Assembly: GCF_006715085.1 (NCBI RefSeq)
Contig: NZ_VFMM01000004.1
Coordinates: 62,001 to 126,000, forward strand
Reading direction: 5' to 3'
From: Kribbella jejuensis
GTDB lineage: Bacteria > Actinomycetota > Actinomycetes > Propionibacteriales > Kribbellaceae
DNA length: 64,000 nucleotides
In this document: piece by piece, positions 34,275 to 42,912 of the stretch
How positions within the stretch are numbered: position 1 is the stretch's first letter
How the letters are laid out: every line of letters starts with the position of its first letter
Made by a program: the position numbers and the translations under genes
The notes under the pieces: generated by a model
The model's database searches: none
Told to the model about the DNA's origin: nothing
What the model saw: only the letters and a program-made list of their open reading frames with translations

Positions 34275-34796
34275 GTGCGACGCGTCGATCACCCTCGGTT
34301 CATCACCGCCGTGCAGCAGGTCGAGGACAGTATCGATGCCGCCTGGGACAGTTTCCGCGCCGCCTCCGGAGTACCCCAGGAACAGGCCCACGAGCTGGCG
34401 GAGATCGTCGTGCAGGACACCTCCGAGTTCGACTGGCGGGTCGTGGACGGCGCGCTGAAGCAGCTCAGCTGTCCGGAATGCGGCGTCCAGCTCGGCGCGG
34501 GCGTCCTCGGTTGTCCGAGCTGCGACCGCGCGAACGGGTACCGCTTCGCGGCGCGGGAGACCGATCGGCCCGGCGTACCGCCGGGGAACGAGCACGCGAT
34601 CCGGGTGTCCTCGGCGGTCGCCCGTACGCGTCACCGGTACACCCCGCGCGCCCGCGCCGGCTACGAGCTGCTCCTCCCCGACCTTCTCGACGGGGCGCTT
34701 CCCACGACCGCACAGGCTCAGCGCGCCAAGCACCTGATCAACCAGCTCGGCGACGAGGAGCTGGAGCACCTCATCGTCGCGCCGGACATAGGGTGA
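34275..34796 (+). CDS. Zinc-ribbon hypothetical protein, possibly SOS-controlled
   Basis: 173-residue protein with a four-cysteine zinc ribbon near residues 63-82 (C-P-E-C-G-V-Q ... C-P-S-C-D-R). The N-terminal part is acidic and helical (V-E-D-S-I-D-A-A-W-D); the C-terminal part has R-H-R-Y-T-P-R-A-R-A-G-Y-E-L-L and ends in a short helix. I do not recognise a characterised family. GTG 34275 is the only start downstream of the LexA box, 39 bp away, so the gene is probably divergently co-regulated with imuA. It ends 4 bp before the PPOX gene. Confidence 0.75.
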   Translation: MRRVDHPRFITAVQQVEDSIDAAWDSFRAASGVPQEQAHELAEIVVQDTSEFDWRVVDGALKQLSCPECGVQLGAGVLGCPSCDRANGYRFAARETDRPGVPPGNEHAIRVSSAVARTRHRYTPRARAGYELLLPDLLDGALPTTAQAQRAKHLINQLGDEELEHLIVAPDIG

Positions 34797-34800
34797 AGGC

Positions 34801-35265
34801 ATGCCAAGGACAATCGCCACCAACACGAAGGTCGAGCTGGACGGGCTGCTGGAGTTCGTGCGGCCGCGCCACCACATGCTGCTGATGACGACGCGAGCGG
34901 ATGGATCGGTCCAGGCGTCGCCGGTCTCGGGCGGAGTGGACACCGAAGGACGGATCGTCATCTCCTCGTACCCGGAACGCGCGAAGAGTACGAACGTGAA
35001 GCGGGCCGGCAGGGCCAGTGTGCTCGTGCTGTCGGACGACTGGAACGGCGCCTGGGTCCAGGTGGACGGCCGCGGTGAAGTGATCGAGCTGCCGGACGCG
35101 GTGGAGCCGCTGGTCGACTACTACCGGGCGATCTCCGGCGAGCACCCGGACTGGGACGAGTACCGCGAGGCGATGGTGAAGCAGGGCAAGTGCCTGATCC
35201 GCATCACCCCGGACCGCTGGAGCCCGATCGCCACCGGCGGATTCCCCGCACGCCTGGCTGATTGA
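34801..35265 (+). CDS. PPOX-class F420/flavin-dependent oxidoreductase
   Basis: 154-residue split beta-barrel protein of the pyridoxamine-phosphate-oxidase-like superfamily, most like actinobacterial F420-dependent members (TIGR-type PPOX, Rv1155 group). Visible pattern: M-L-L-M-T-T-R-A-D-G-S-V-Q-A-S-P-V, then I-V-I-S-S-Y-P-E-R-A-K-S-T-N-V-K-R, the cofactor phosphate-binding stretch, and W-V-Q-V-D-G-R-G-E-V. FMN or heme use cannot be excluded. Starts 4 bp after the zinc-ribbon gene, so probably the same transcript. Substrate unknown. Confidence 0.88.
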   Translation: MPRTIATNTKVELDGLLEFVRPRHHMLLMTTRADGSVQASPVSGGVDTEGRIVISSYPERAKSTNVKRAGRASVLVLSDDWNGAWVQVDGRGEVIELPDAVEPLVDYYRAISGEHPDWDEYREAMVKQGKCLIRITPDRWSPIATGGFPARLAD

Positions 35266-35273
35266 CCTGATCG

Positions 35274-35990
35274 ATGCGTACTGCCCTGGTCGTCCACGCG
35301 CACCCCGACGACGAGGTGTTCGCCACCGGCGCGGCCACCTCGGTGCTGAGCGACCAGGGCTGGCACGTCGTACTGCGTGTTGCTACCGCCGGTTTGCACG
35401 GGGCGTCCGACCACCTGTCGACCTCCTGCGCACTACTGGGTATCGCTGAATGGGACTGGCTCGGCGCACCGGACCAGTGGATCGACGACGGCGGCCGCAA
35501 CAGCTCGCGCACGCTGGCGGCCACCCCCGCGGAACAGGTGACGGCAGCAGTTGAGGCTGCGGCCGAGGAGCTCCAGCCCGAGCTCATCCTCACCGTGGGC
35601 AGCGACGGCCTGACAGGTCACCCGGACCACATCGCCATCGCTCAAGCAGTCCAGCGCGTCCCGTACCGAGCACTGGGGGCTCGCCTGAGAGCACAGGACG
35701 TGCGGGCAGGCCAGCAGCTCCTACCAGGTCGGCAACTCGGTTCAGGCCGCGTCAAAGGCTGTGACGTACCGCTGGAAGAAATCGGTGGAGACTGCGAGCA
35801 GCAAAGGAGGCAGGCACTGGACGCGTACTACGACGGTCTCGGCAGCAAACCGTTGGCAGAGCTCATCAAGACCCATAGGCCGACCAGTGACGGTCTGCTG
35901 TTGCGGGCGGTGTTCGACGCGACCGGCTGGGAGCAGGACCGCTTCGAAGAGCTCACTTCTTGGCGGAGCGGCGTTCCATCGTTTCGGTGA
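35274..35990 (+). CDS. PIG-L/LmbE-family deacetylase
   Basis: 238-residue PIG-L superfamily protein. Zinc-binding A-H-P-D-D-E is at residues 9-14 and the second ligand in G-H-P-D-H near residue 113. Family members deacetylate N-acetylglucosaminyl conjugates (for example MshB in mycothiol synthesis, or Bca); this one is shorter than MshB and its substrate is uncertain. ATG start 8 bp after the PPOX stop. The 3' end overlaps the convergent GntR gene by 38 bp, leaving no room for a terminator. Confidence 0.88.
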   Translation: MRTALVVHAHPDDEVFATGAATSVLSDQGWHVVLRVATAGLHGASDHLSTSCALLGIAEWDWLGAPDQWIDDGGRNSSRTLAATPAEQVTAAVEAAAEELQPELILTVGSDGLTGHPDHIAIAQAVQRVPYRALGARLRAQDVRAGQQLLPGRQLGSGRVKGCDVPLEEIGGDCEQQRRQALDAYYDGLGSKPLAELIKTHRPTSDGLLLRAVFDATGWEQDRFEELTSWRSGVPSFR

Positions 35991-36645
35991 TGCGTTGCAT
36001 GGCTCCTTCGAGGTGCTCGCGGAGGGCGGCCTCGGCGCGTTCCTCGTCGTGGGCCAGGCAGGCGTCGAGGATGGCCTGGTGCTCCCGGCGGGTCTGCTCG
36101 ATCCGGGCCTTGGTCTGCCGGGAGCCGAACCGGTAGCGCTCGCTGTTCTGCCAGACGGGCTCGATCGCGCGCGGCAGCCAGCGCGAACCGCCGGCCCGGT
36201 AGATCGAGAAGTGGAACTCGGTGTGCGCCTGCCGGGAGGCGATGTTGTCGCCGAGCTTCGACAGCCGGACGTGTTCGGCCAGCGCCTTCCGGGCGGCGGT
36301 CGCGTCCGCGTCGGTGAACCGGGTCGCGGCCGCCCGGACCGCCAGCGACTCCAGCGCCAGCCGGGTCTCGTGGGTGTCGCGCAGGTCCTCCATCGACAGC
36401 TCCCGCACCCAGGCCCCCTTGTGCGGAACGATCTCGACCAGCCCGAGTGCCGCCATCCGGCGCAGCCCTTCGCGGATCGGCATCTGGCTCATGTCCAGGC
36501 GCTTGGCGAGCTCCTCCAGCCGGAGCGCAGTACCGCTGGGAAGCTCACCGGACAGGATGAGCTCGTGCAGCTCGGCGGCGGCTTCCTCGGCGAGCGTACG
36601 ACGGCCGGTCGGCCCCCCAGGCGTGAGCTCGAGTCGTCGGATCAT
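35953..36645 (-). CDS. GntR/FCD-family regulator, copy 1
   Basis: 230-residue GntR regulator of the FadR/FCD type. The winged helix has L-R-L-E-E-L-A-K-R-L-D-M-S-Q-M-P-I-R-E-G-L-R-R-M near residues 44-68; the FCD ligand domain has E-F-H-F-S-I-Y and a C-terminal His-rich metal site pattern H-Q-A-I-L-D-A-C. ATG 36645 is used since it aligns with the start of the very similar copy at 41344; 36669 is the alternative. It lies at the downstream end of the catabolic operon. FCD regulators commonly sense organic acids, here presumably a pathway intermediate. Confidence 0.9.
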   Translation of the reverse strand: MIRRLELTPGGPTGRRTLAEEAAAELHELILSGELPSGTALRLEELAKRLDMSQMPIREGLRRMAALGLVEIVPHKGAWVRELSMEDLRDTHETRLALESLAVRAAATRFTDADATAARKALAEHVRLSKLGDNIASRQAHTEFHFSIYRAGGSRWLPRAIEPVWQNSERYRFGSRQTKARIEQTRREHQAILDACLAHDEERAEAALREHLEGAMQRITETMERRSAKK

Positions 36646-36750
36646 CAGTAGCGGACTGCCTCTCTCCATATTCAGCTCTGGAGGTACCGTAGCCGCCGCG
36701 CGGGTATCTGCGGCTGTTCCGCGAGAGATTGTCCAGCAAACGCAAGTGGT

Positions 36751-37707
36751 CTAGGCCACCGGGAGGGTGGTCAGGTCGAGCAGGACCCGGCCGGTCTGGC
36801 GGTCCAGGACCTCGCCGATCCGGTCCGCGCCGACCAGGTCGTACTCCGCTCGCCACGACGACTGCCACGATGCCGAGGCGATGTCGGCCAGCGCCTGGCC
36901 GACCGCATCGGGGGCCAGAGTGGTGCGCTGCAGGTTCACGGGCAGCACGCGCAGATCCCGGCCGATCAACTGGTGCAGGTCGATCGTGGTGAACTCGCCG
37001 GCCTTGAAACCGAGTACGGCGATCCGTCCGCCCGGCGAGATGTTCCCGAGTACGCCACCTGTGACCGGACCGCCCATGGTGTCGATGACCGCGTCACACC
37101 AAGGCATCTCCCGGCCCACCTGTCCCAGCCCGTCCACATGGACGATCTGGTCGACCAGGGCCGTCGCACTGTCGACGGTGTCGTCCACCCACACCAGCCC
37201 GATCACCCTGGAGGCTCCCGCGGCCCGCGCGACCGCAGCACACATCCGTCCGACCAGCCCGGACACACCGGTCACCACGACGGTCTCCCCCTTCAGTACG
37301 TCGGCTACTCGACGTACTGCGGTGTGAGCCGTCAACGCGGGCGTGAGCAACGCCAGCGCCGCAGCGGGCTCCAGCGACGACGGCAGTGCGTGTACGGCGG
37401 CGTCCGGTACGACGGCGTACCGCCCCCACACGCCCTGCCGGGTCAGTCCAACGCCCGCGCCGCGCACGACAACGGCCGCACCAGGCTCGGCCACGTCCGA
37501 GCTCACCACCACGCCGACGCCCTCCGACCCTGGCACGAACGGCGTGCACGGCGGCTCACCGGCCAGCGTCGAACGATCCAGTGGAGTGACCGCGGCCAGC
37601 CGCATCTCCACCAACGTCTCACCCGGACCCGCGGTCAGCTCGACCTCTTCGGCCTTCAGCTGTTCACCCGGTCCGTGGCTCCGCAACACAGTCCCCCGTG
37701 CATTCAC
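36751..37707 (-). CDS. MDR-family reductase (quinone oxidoreductase type)
   Basis: 318-residue medium-chain dehydrogenase/reductase. It has the GroES-like start, P-F-V-P-G-S-E-G-V-G-V-V near residue 50, and the NADPH-binding V-V-V-T-G-V-S-G-L-V-G near 130. The catalytic and structural zinc ligands of alcohol dehydrogenases are absent, so a quinone-oxidoreductase or enoyl-reductase-like role is likelier. GTG 37707 is the in-frame start with GGGGAACGGGG upstream; the long frame above it is antisense to the amidohydrolase. It follows the amidohydrolase after 64 bp containing an AT-rich TTTGATATC-like element similar to the palindrome at 47050. Confidence 0.85.
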   Translation of the reverse strand: MNARGTVLRSHGPGEQLKAEEVELTAGPGETLVEMRLAAVTPLDRSTLAGEPPCTPFVPGSEGVGVVVSSDVAEPGAAVVVRGAGVGLTRQGVWGRYAVVPDAAVHALPSSLEPAAALALLTPALTAHTAVRRVADVLKGETVVVTGVSGLVGRMCAAVARAAGASRVIGLVWVDDTVDSATALVDQIVHVDGLGQVGREMPWCDAVIDTMGGPVTGGVLGNISPGGRIAVLGFKAGEFTTIDLHQLIGRDLRVLPVNLQRTTLAPDAVGQALADIASASWQSSWRAEYDLVGADRIGEVLDRQTGRVLLDLTTLPVA

Positions 37708-37771
37708 CGCACTACCCCGTTCCCCACGATTTGATATCTGATCACACCCTCGACCAGACGACCACCATGTC

Positions 37772-38671
37772 TCACTCCGCGGAGACCTCCTTCGCGAGCG
37801 GCCGGGTGAGTTCCCCGGCGGTCGCGGACCGCGCAGCGGACACCTTGTCGCTGCCCATCGGGAACGGCCAGTCGCTGCCGGCCAGCACCCGCTCGGCACC
37901 GAACGTCGACGTCAGCAGTTCCAGTACGGCGTCGTCGTGCACCAGGTCGTCGACGTAGAACCGGCGCAGCGCCTCGGACACCGGCAGCGACACCGGCTCG
38001 ATGCCCGGCCGGGCCGTGTCGATCCCACGCTGCCACCGGCCGGCAACGGCCGCCGTCACACCACCCCCATGACACAGACAGAACCGGATCCCCGGAAACC
38101 GCCCCGGCACGTCCGCGAAGACGAGCGAAGCCGCCGCCACTCCGGTCTCGTACGGATTCCCCAACAGGTTCGACAGGTAAAACGAATCAAGCCGCCGGTC
38201 GTCACTGGCCCCGGGGTGAATCAGCGTGAACGCCCCGGCGGCGTCGAGCACCCGCCACACCGGATCGAGTCCGGCGTAGCTCGGCGTACCGATGGCGAAG
38301 CCGCTGAAGACGCCCTCACCGGCGAGCCCGGCAGCAACACCAGGTGCGGCCGGGTCGAGCAGCGGAAGGTGCGCCAGCACGCGGAGTTGCGGTGTGGCAA
38401 GCTCCCGGAGCCCCTGGTTCACCAGTTCGGCCCACTCAGGTCCTGCGTCGTACCGGAAGAGGGCGGGCGGCACGGACACCACCGCGCCGTCCAGACCCTG
38501 GTCCTCGATCCAGCGGAGCAGTGCGGCCGGGTCGGCGAGCCTGCGCAACGGCAGCCGGTCACTGCCGACGACCAGCGAGCCGCTGTCGACGGACAGCCCG
38601 TGCTCACCCCGGTGCGCCGCCGCGAGTACGGTCGGCGGGATCAGGTGGGTGTGAACGTCCCAGCCGCCCAT
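37772..38671 (-). CDS. Amidohydrolase-2 family protein (ACMSD/resorcylate decarboxylase-like)
   Basis: 299-residue TIM-barrel metal enzyme of the amidohydrolase_2 group, which includes aminocarboxymuconate-semialdehyde and gamma-resorcylate decarboxylases as well as C-C hydrolases. Metal ligands: D-V-H-T-H-L at residues 5-10, L-I-H-P-G near 147, L-C-H-G-G-G near 199, and G-S-D-W-P-F near 275. ATG start 1 bp after the cupin stop. In this operon it most likely decarboxylates or hydrolyses an aromatic or ring-cleaved acid; the precise substrate is unknown. Confidence 0.87.
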   Translation of the reverse strand: MGGWDVHTHLIPPTVLAAAHRGEHGLSVDSGSLVVGSDRLPLRRLADPAALLRWIEDQGLDGAVVSVPPALFRYDAGPEWAELVNQGLRELATPQLRVLAHLPLLDPAAPGVAAGLAGEGVFSGFAIGTPSYAGLDPVWRVLDAAGAFTLIHPGASDDRRLDSFYLSNLLGNPYETGVAAASLVFADVPGRFPGIRFCLCHGGGVTAAVAGRWQRGIDTARPGIEPVSLPVSEALRRFYVDDLVHDDAVLELLTSTFGAERVLAGSDWPFPMGSDKVSAARSATAGELTRPLAKEVSAE

Positions 38672-38672
38672 G

Positions 38673-39062
38673 TCAGCGCGCGTCCTCGTCGTTGTCGTAG
38701 AAGTCCGGACGCTCGGGGTAGTGGGGACCGTCGTACACCTCCAGCAGCACAGAGGTCTCCTCCGCCCGAGTCGGCCCGTGTACGACGCCCTTCGGGTTCC
38801 AGTAGAAGCTGCCCTTGGTCAGCGTGGTCCCGGTCGGCAGGTACACGTACCGGCCGGACAGGCAGAACATGAACTGGTTCGAGGCGTGCTTGTGCTCCGA
38901 CGGGATACCGGAGCCCTGCTCGAACCGCACCAGCGCGATCGAAGCCTCGGTCACCGGATCCCGCCACAGCATCTTGTGCGACAGGCCCTCCAGCGACTTC
39001 TCGACCCACTCCAGGTCGTCGGTCTGCAGCAGGATCTCCCGCAGCGGTTTGTCGAAACTCAT
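38673..39062 (-). CDS. Cupin-domain protein
   Basis: 129-residue single cupin barrel. The metal-binding motif is seen as E-H-K-H-A-S-N-Q-F-M-F-C-L-S-G (residues 57-71) and the second as W-N-P-K-G-V-V-H-G-P near 88-97. It resembles ChrR-type and small dioxygenase-like cupins; it could be a ring-cleavage dioxygenase or an isomerase. It overlaps the FAD monooxygenase stop (ATGA) and precedes the amidohydrolase by one base, so all three act in one pathway. Too short for a canonical 3-hydroxyanthranilate dioxygenase. Confidence 0.85.
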   Translation of the reverse strand: MSFDKPLREILLQTDDLEWVEKSLEGLSHKMLWRDPVTEASIALVRFEQGSGIPSEHKHASNQFMFCLSGRYVYLPTGTTLTKGSFYWNPKGVVHGPTRAEETSVLLEVYDGPHYPERPDFYDNDEDAR

Positions 39063-40618
39063 GGCACCTCCCGGCCCGTCACGTGCTTGTACAGGTCCTC
39101 CGCGACGCCAGGGCCCATCGGAGCCACTGCGGCGATGTGACCGTCCGGCCGGATCAGTACGACGCTCTCGGGCGGTACGCCGTAGCGGTTGGTGGTGACG
39201 CTGCCCGGGTCGAACAGGGCGCGGTCACGCAGACCGGAGTCGTGCGGAGCGTCCCACCGCGACACCGCGTAGTGCTGCAACGCCGGCGAACCGTTCTGCG
39301 GGATCTCCGGACGACGGCGTACGTCGGTGAAGTAGAGCGCGACGAACGAGTCCTTGCAGAGGTCGTGGATCGTCGTACGACCGGTGGGACTCTGCAGCAC
39401 CAGGTCCGGGGCTCTGTCCCCCGCCCGGACCGCAGGCGGCGCAGCGGACGTGGCCACCATCGACCAGTCACCGACGCCTTCGACGTCGAGCCGCACGCTC
39501 AACAGCGTCCGGTTGTACGCCGTAGCCCACGGCCCGGTGTTCTCCGTGACAGCGCCGCGCTGGAACGACATGTACTTGCGAGCCGCCTCCGCCATCTCGC
39601 CCGAGCCCTCGATCGCCACCGGCCGCTGCTCACGCTCGTACCCGTCCAGGAGCGACGGAGAAGCCCAGCCACGCAGCACCCAGGCGAGCCGCCAGGGCAG
39701 GTTGGACGCGTCCAGCGCACCGGTGTTCAGACCGAGCGCCCACATCGGCGTGATCAAGTGCGCCGCATCGCCCATCAGGAAGACCTTGCGATCGCGGGTC
39801 CACTCCTCGGCCACCCGGTGATGCACGTTGTACACGACCGAACCGAGCAGCTCGATCCGGTCCACCTCGCCGATGAACTGCTTCACCTTCACCAGCAGGT
39901 CCTCGTCGCCCGGCGTGTCCGCTCCCGCCGCCAATGGGAACAGGAACCGCCAGTTGTCCGGCTGCCGGATCAGTACCATCCACTCGGACTTGTCGGCGAA
40001 GTACGCCAGGTACGGGTAGTCCCTGGCATTGTCGACGTCCAGGTCGACCACGACATCGATCAGCATGTACCGCTCGGGCAGGGTCTGGCCCACGACCTTG
40101 ACGCCGAGCGCATCGCGGATCCGGGACCGCCCACCGTCACAGGCCAGCAGGTACGACGCCTCGAGCTCCTGCGGCCCGTCCGGCGTCTCCAGCTGCAGTA
40201 CGACGCGGTCGTCGCGGACCTCGAACGACGTCATCCGGTGCTGCGTCCGTACCGGCTCGGACAGCGCCGCAGCGAGCAGCGGCTCCATCTTCTGCTGCGG
40301 CAGGTTGATCACGAACGGGAACTGCGTGTCGTTGACCAGCTCGGCCAGCTGCACCGACGCCCGGGGCGTGTTGGTGGCCCGGTCGATGTCACCGATCTCG
40401 TCGATCCGCAGCGCGGCACCGAGGATGCGGTCGACGGCGCCGTACCGGTTCCAGATCTCCAGCGTCCGGCTGAGCGTCGTACCGGCCTTGGTGTCGGAGG
40501 AGAGCGTGGCGTCCTCCTCGAGCAGCACGTACGGGATGCCGTAGTGCTGCAGACCGAGCGCGGTGGTCAGACCGATCGGCCCGGCACCGACTACCGCCAC
40601 AGGAAGCTGTTCAGTCAC
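39059..40618 (-). CDS. FAD-dependent aromatic monooxygenase (group A)
   Basis: 519-residue flavoprotein hydroxylase. FAD-binding V-V-G-A-G-P-I-G-L-T-T-A at residues 9-20, the D-G motif A-C-D-G-G-R-S-R near 158, and the second FAD motif F-L-M-G-D-A-A-H-L-I-T-P near 283 are intact. A C-terminal thioredoxin-like extension (about 400-519) is typical of the PHBH/MhpA-like phenol hydroxylases. It should hydroxylate an aromatic or N-heteroaromatic ring with NAD(P)H and oxygen. It starts 3 bp after the SDR stop and overlaps the cupin start. Substrate unknown. Confidence 0.92.
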   Translation of the reverse strand: MTEQLPVAVVGAGPIGLTTALGLQHYGIPYVLLEEDATLSSDTKAGTTLSRTLEIWNRYGAVDRILGAALRIDEIGDIDRATNTPRASVQLAELVNDTQFPFVINLPQQKMEPLLAAALSEPVRTQHRMTSFEVRDDRVVLQLETPDGPQELEASYLLACDGGRSRIRDALGVKVVGQTLPERYMLIDVVVDLDVDNARDYPYLAYFADKSEWMVLIRQPDNWRFLFPLAAGADTPGDEDLLVKVKQFIGEVDRIELLGSVVYNVHHRVAEEWTRDRKVFLMGDAAHLITPMWALGLNTGALDASNLPWRLAWVLRGWASPSLLDGYEREQRPVAIEGSGEMAEAARKYMSFQRGAVTENTGPWATAYNRTLLSVRLDVEGVGDWSMVATSAAPPAVRAGDRAPDLVLQSPTGRTTIHDLCKDSFVALYFTDVRRRPEIPQNGSPALQHYAVSRWDAPHDSGLRDRALFDPGSVTTNRYGVPPESVVLIRPDGHIAAVAPMGPGVAEDLYKHVTGREVP

Positions 40619-40621
40619 AGA

Positions 40622-41347
40622 TCACTCCGTGTAAGTCGTGAGCTTGGCAAAGGCACGTTCCCTGGTCAGCACCGACCCGGTCATCGCAGCGGCGTCCGAG
40701 AGCAGGAACAGCAACGGCCCGACCACGTCGTCGGGGTCGCCGATACCAATGGTGTCCTGCCAGTGCTCCCGGTCCGCACCGGCGTTCGCTTCCCGGAACT
40801 GCGCGGTGTCGATGACACCTGGCGCGACCACGTTCATCCGGACGCGGTCCGAGGCCACCTCCGCTGCCAACGTCTTCGCGAAGGCCACCAGCGCCGCCTT
40901 GCTCGCCGCGTACGCAGCAGCGCCCGGGTACCCGGTCGACGCCATACCGGACGTGAACACCACCACCGAACCGGACTGCCGCTCGACCATGTGCGGTACG
41001 ACGGCCTGGCACGCCCAGACCACGCCGTCCAGGTTCACCTGCAACGTCCGGGACCACTCGGCTGGATCCAGCTCGAGCACCGACGAGCGCGGCTGCACCG
41101 CAGCACCGGCCACCAGCCCGTCGATATGCCCGTACTGCGTCAGCACCTGGGCGACGGCCTCCCCGACTGCCGCGCGGTCCGCGACGTCCACCTGGACATG
41201 AGCGACACCCTCGGGCGGTGCAGTGATGTCCAGGACCACCGCCGTACCGCCGGCAGCGTTCACGGCCCTGGCCAGCGCCGCGCCGATGCCCTGCGCACCG
41301 CCTGTGATCACCACGACGTCACCGGTCGCGTCGAAGCTCGCCTTCAC
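40622..41347 (-). CDS. SDR-family oxidoreductase
   Basis: 241-residue short-chain dehydrogenase. Cofactor motif T-G-G-A-Q-G-I-G near residue 15, L-D-I for the nucleotide tail, and the catalytic S-x12-Y-x3-K in S-G-M-A ... Y-A-A-S-K-A near 135-156. The D-I at the end of strand 2 suggests NAD rather than NADP. I start at GTG 41347, which overlaps the GntR stop as GTGA; the longer frame upstream lies antisense-like inside GntR. It probably oxidises or reduces a hydroxyl intermediate of the pathway. Confidence 0.88.
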   Translation of the reverse strand: MKASFDATGDVVVITGGAQGIGAALARAVNAAGGTAVVLDITAPPEGVAHVQVDVADRAAVGEAVAQVLTQYGHIDGLVAGAAVQPRSSVLELDPAEWSRTLQVNLDGVVWACQAVVPHMVERQSGSVVVFTSGMASTGYPGAAAYAASKAALVAFAKTLAAEVASDRVRMNVVAPGVIDTAQFREANAGADREHWQDTIGIGDPDDVVGPLLFLLSDAAAMTGSVLTRERAFAKLTTYTE

Positions 41348-42042
41348 CGCGTGTCCTTCTGCTTCGACGTCATGGTCTCGGTGATGCGCTGGAACGCGCC
41401 GGCCAAGTGACTGCGCAGCGCCTGCTCGGCCGCGTCCGGGTCCCGCGCCACACAAGCGTCCAGGATCGCCTGGTGCTCCTGCCTGCTCCGCTCGATCAGG
41501 TACGCGGTCGGGCGGCTGCCGAACCGGTACCGCTCGCTGTTCTGCCAGACCGGCTCGATTGCCCGCGGCAACCACTGCGACCCGCTCGCCCGGTAGATCG
41601 CGAAATGGAACTCCGCATGCGCATCACGTGCACCAGCTGAGTCCTCGGCGCGGGAGAGCCGCAGGTGCTCGGCCAACGCGGCCGCTGCCTTGGTCAGGTC
41701 GTCTTCGGTGAAACGAGCCGCAGCAGCTCGTACGGCGAGACTCTCCAACGCCAGCCGAGTCTCGTGCGTGTCGCGTAGATCGGCCAACGACAGGTCACGG
41801 ACCCAGGCGCCGCGGTGCGGGATGATCTCCACCAGCCCGAGCGCCTCCAGGCGGCGCAGGCCTTCACGCACAGGCATCTGGCTCATCTCCAGCCGGCTGG
41901 CCAGCTCCACCAGGCGCAAGGGAGTACCGCTCGGGAGCTCACCGGACAGGATCAACTGATGCAGCTCCGCGGCCGCGTGCTCGGCGAGCGTACGGCGGCC
42001 GCTCTTGCCACCGCCCGGCAGCAGTTCCAAGGGGCCACTCAT
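41344..42042 (-). CDS. GntR/FCD-family regulator, copy 2
   Basis: 232-residue FadR/FCD regulator closely similar along its whole length to the protein at 35953 (shared S-G-R-R-T-L-A-E, M-S-Q-M-P-(I/V)-R-E-G-L-R-R, P-R-A-I-E-P-V-W-Q-N-S-E-R-Y-R-F-G-S-R). The two are recent paralogues. This copy is embedded in the operon and coupled by overlaps to both neighbours (FAH protein upstream, SDR downstream), so it is made whenever the pathway is. Autoregulation through the palindrome at 47050 is possible. Confidence 0.92.
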   Translation of the reverse strand: MSGPLELLPGGGKSGRRTLAEHAAAELHQLILSGELPSGTPLRLVELASRLEMSQMPVREGLRRLEALGLVEIIPHRGAWVRDLSLADLRDTHETRLALESLAVRAAAARFTEDDLTKAAAALAEHLRLSRAEDSAGARDAHAEFHFAIYRASGSQWLPRAIEPVWQNSERYRFGSRPTAYLIERSRQEHQAILDACVARDPDAAEQALRSHLAGAFQRITETMTSKQKDTR

Positions 42043-42872
42043 GCCCGGCTCACCCTGTTCCGCAGCTCTCCCAGCTTGTCGGAGCGCGTGACGACCACGT
42101 CCCCCTCCTGCAGGAACACCTGCGGTTCACGGGCGTTGCCGATGCCGGCCGGTGTACCGGTGAGCAGCAGGTCGCCCGGACGCAGCGTCATGCCGAAGGA
42201 CAGCTCACTGATCAGTGTGGCCACGTCGAACGCCATCTGCCGGGTGGACGCGTCCTGACGTACCTCGCCGTTCACCAGGCACTGCAGGTGGATGTCCTGT
42301 GGGTCGCCGACCTCGTCGGCGGTCACGATCCACGGGCCGAGCGGCATCGTGGCGTCGATGCTCTTGCCCTTCAGCCACTGTCCGCCGTGCGCGCGCTGCA
42401 GGTCCCGCTGAGACACGTCGTTGGCGAGCGTGTAACCCCAGACGTGGTCGAGTGCCTCGTCGACTCCGATGTTCTTGCCGGTCCTGCCGATCACCAGCGC
42501 GACCTCGGCCTCGTAGTCCCATTTGGCCGAGATCGCCGAGTCCCAGGCGATGTCGTCGTACGGGCCGATCACCACGTCCGGTCCCTTGGTGAAGAACGTC
42601 GGGTGCTCGGGGCGGTCCACGTCCTGACCCTCGCGCTTGCCCTTGCTCTCCTCGAAGTGGTCCCAGTAGTTCCACCCGGTACACAGGATGTCCCGGCGGA
42701 ACCGCCGCAGCGGAGCGCGCAAATCCTCTTGTCGGTAAGGGATCTCGCCGACAACCCCAGGCTGACCGTCGATCACCGCGGTCAAGTCTGTTGCATTGAG
42801 CAACAAGACGGTGCCGTCGGAGAGCACGCCGGGAACGACAGCCCCGGCGTGCTCGACCATCACATATCTCAT
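42039..42872 (-). CDS. Fumarylacetoacetate hydrolase-family protein
   Basis: 277-residue FAH-fold protein. Family marks: C-T-G-W-N-Y-W-D-H near residue 62, E-A-E-V-A-L-V-I-G with metal-binding Glu pair near 113, G-Y-T-L-A-N-D-V-S-Q-R-D near 142, and T-G-T-P-A-G-I-G near 245. Members hydrolyse, isomerise or decarboxylate beta-diketo or oxo-dienoic acids, which suits the end of a ring-cleavage route. ATG 42872 gives the conserved M-R-Y-V start; an ATG at 42905 is possible. Stop overlaps the GntR start. Confidence 0.88.
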   Translation of the reverse strand: MRYVMVEHAGAVVPGVLSDGTVLLLNATDLTAVIDGQPGVVGEIPYRQEDLRAPLRRFRRDILCTGWNYWDHFEESKGKREGQDVDRPEHPTFFTKGPDVVIGPYDDIAWDSAISAKWDYEAEVALVIGRTGKNIGVDEALDHVWGYTLANDVSQRDLQRAHGGQWLKGKSIDATMPLGPWIVTADEVGDPQDIHLQCLVNGEVRQDASTRQMAFDVATLISELSFGMTLRPGDLLLTGTPAGIGNAREPQVFLQEGDVVVTRSDKLGELRNRVSRA

Positions 42873-42912
42873 CTCAGGTCCACTCGACGCCGCGCACAAC
42901 ATCACCCCCGGG

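Noticed and set aside
36751..36990. Transposon-like duplication explaining the two GntR genes
   Set aside because: No inverted ends, target duplication or transposase are visible around either copy.
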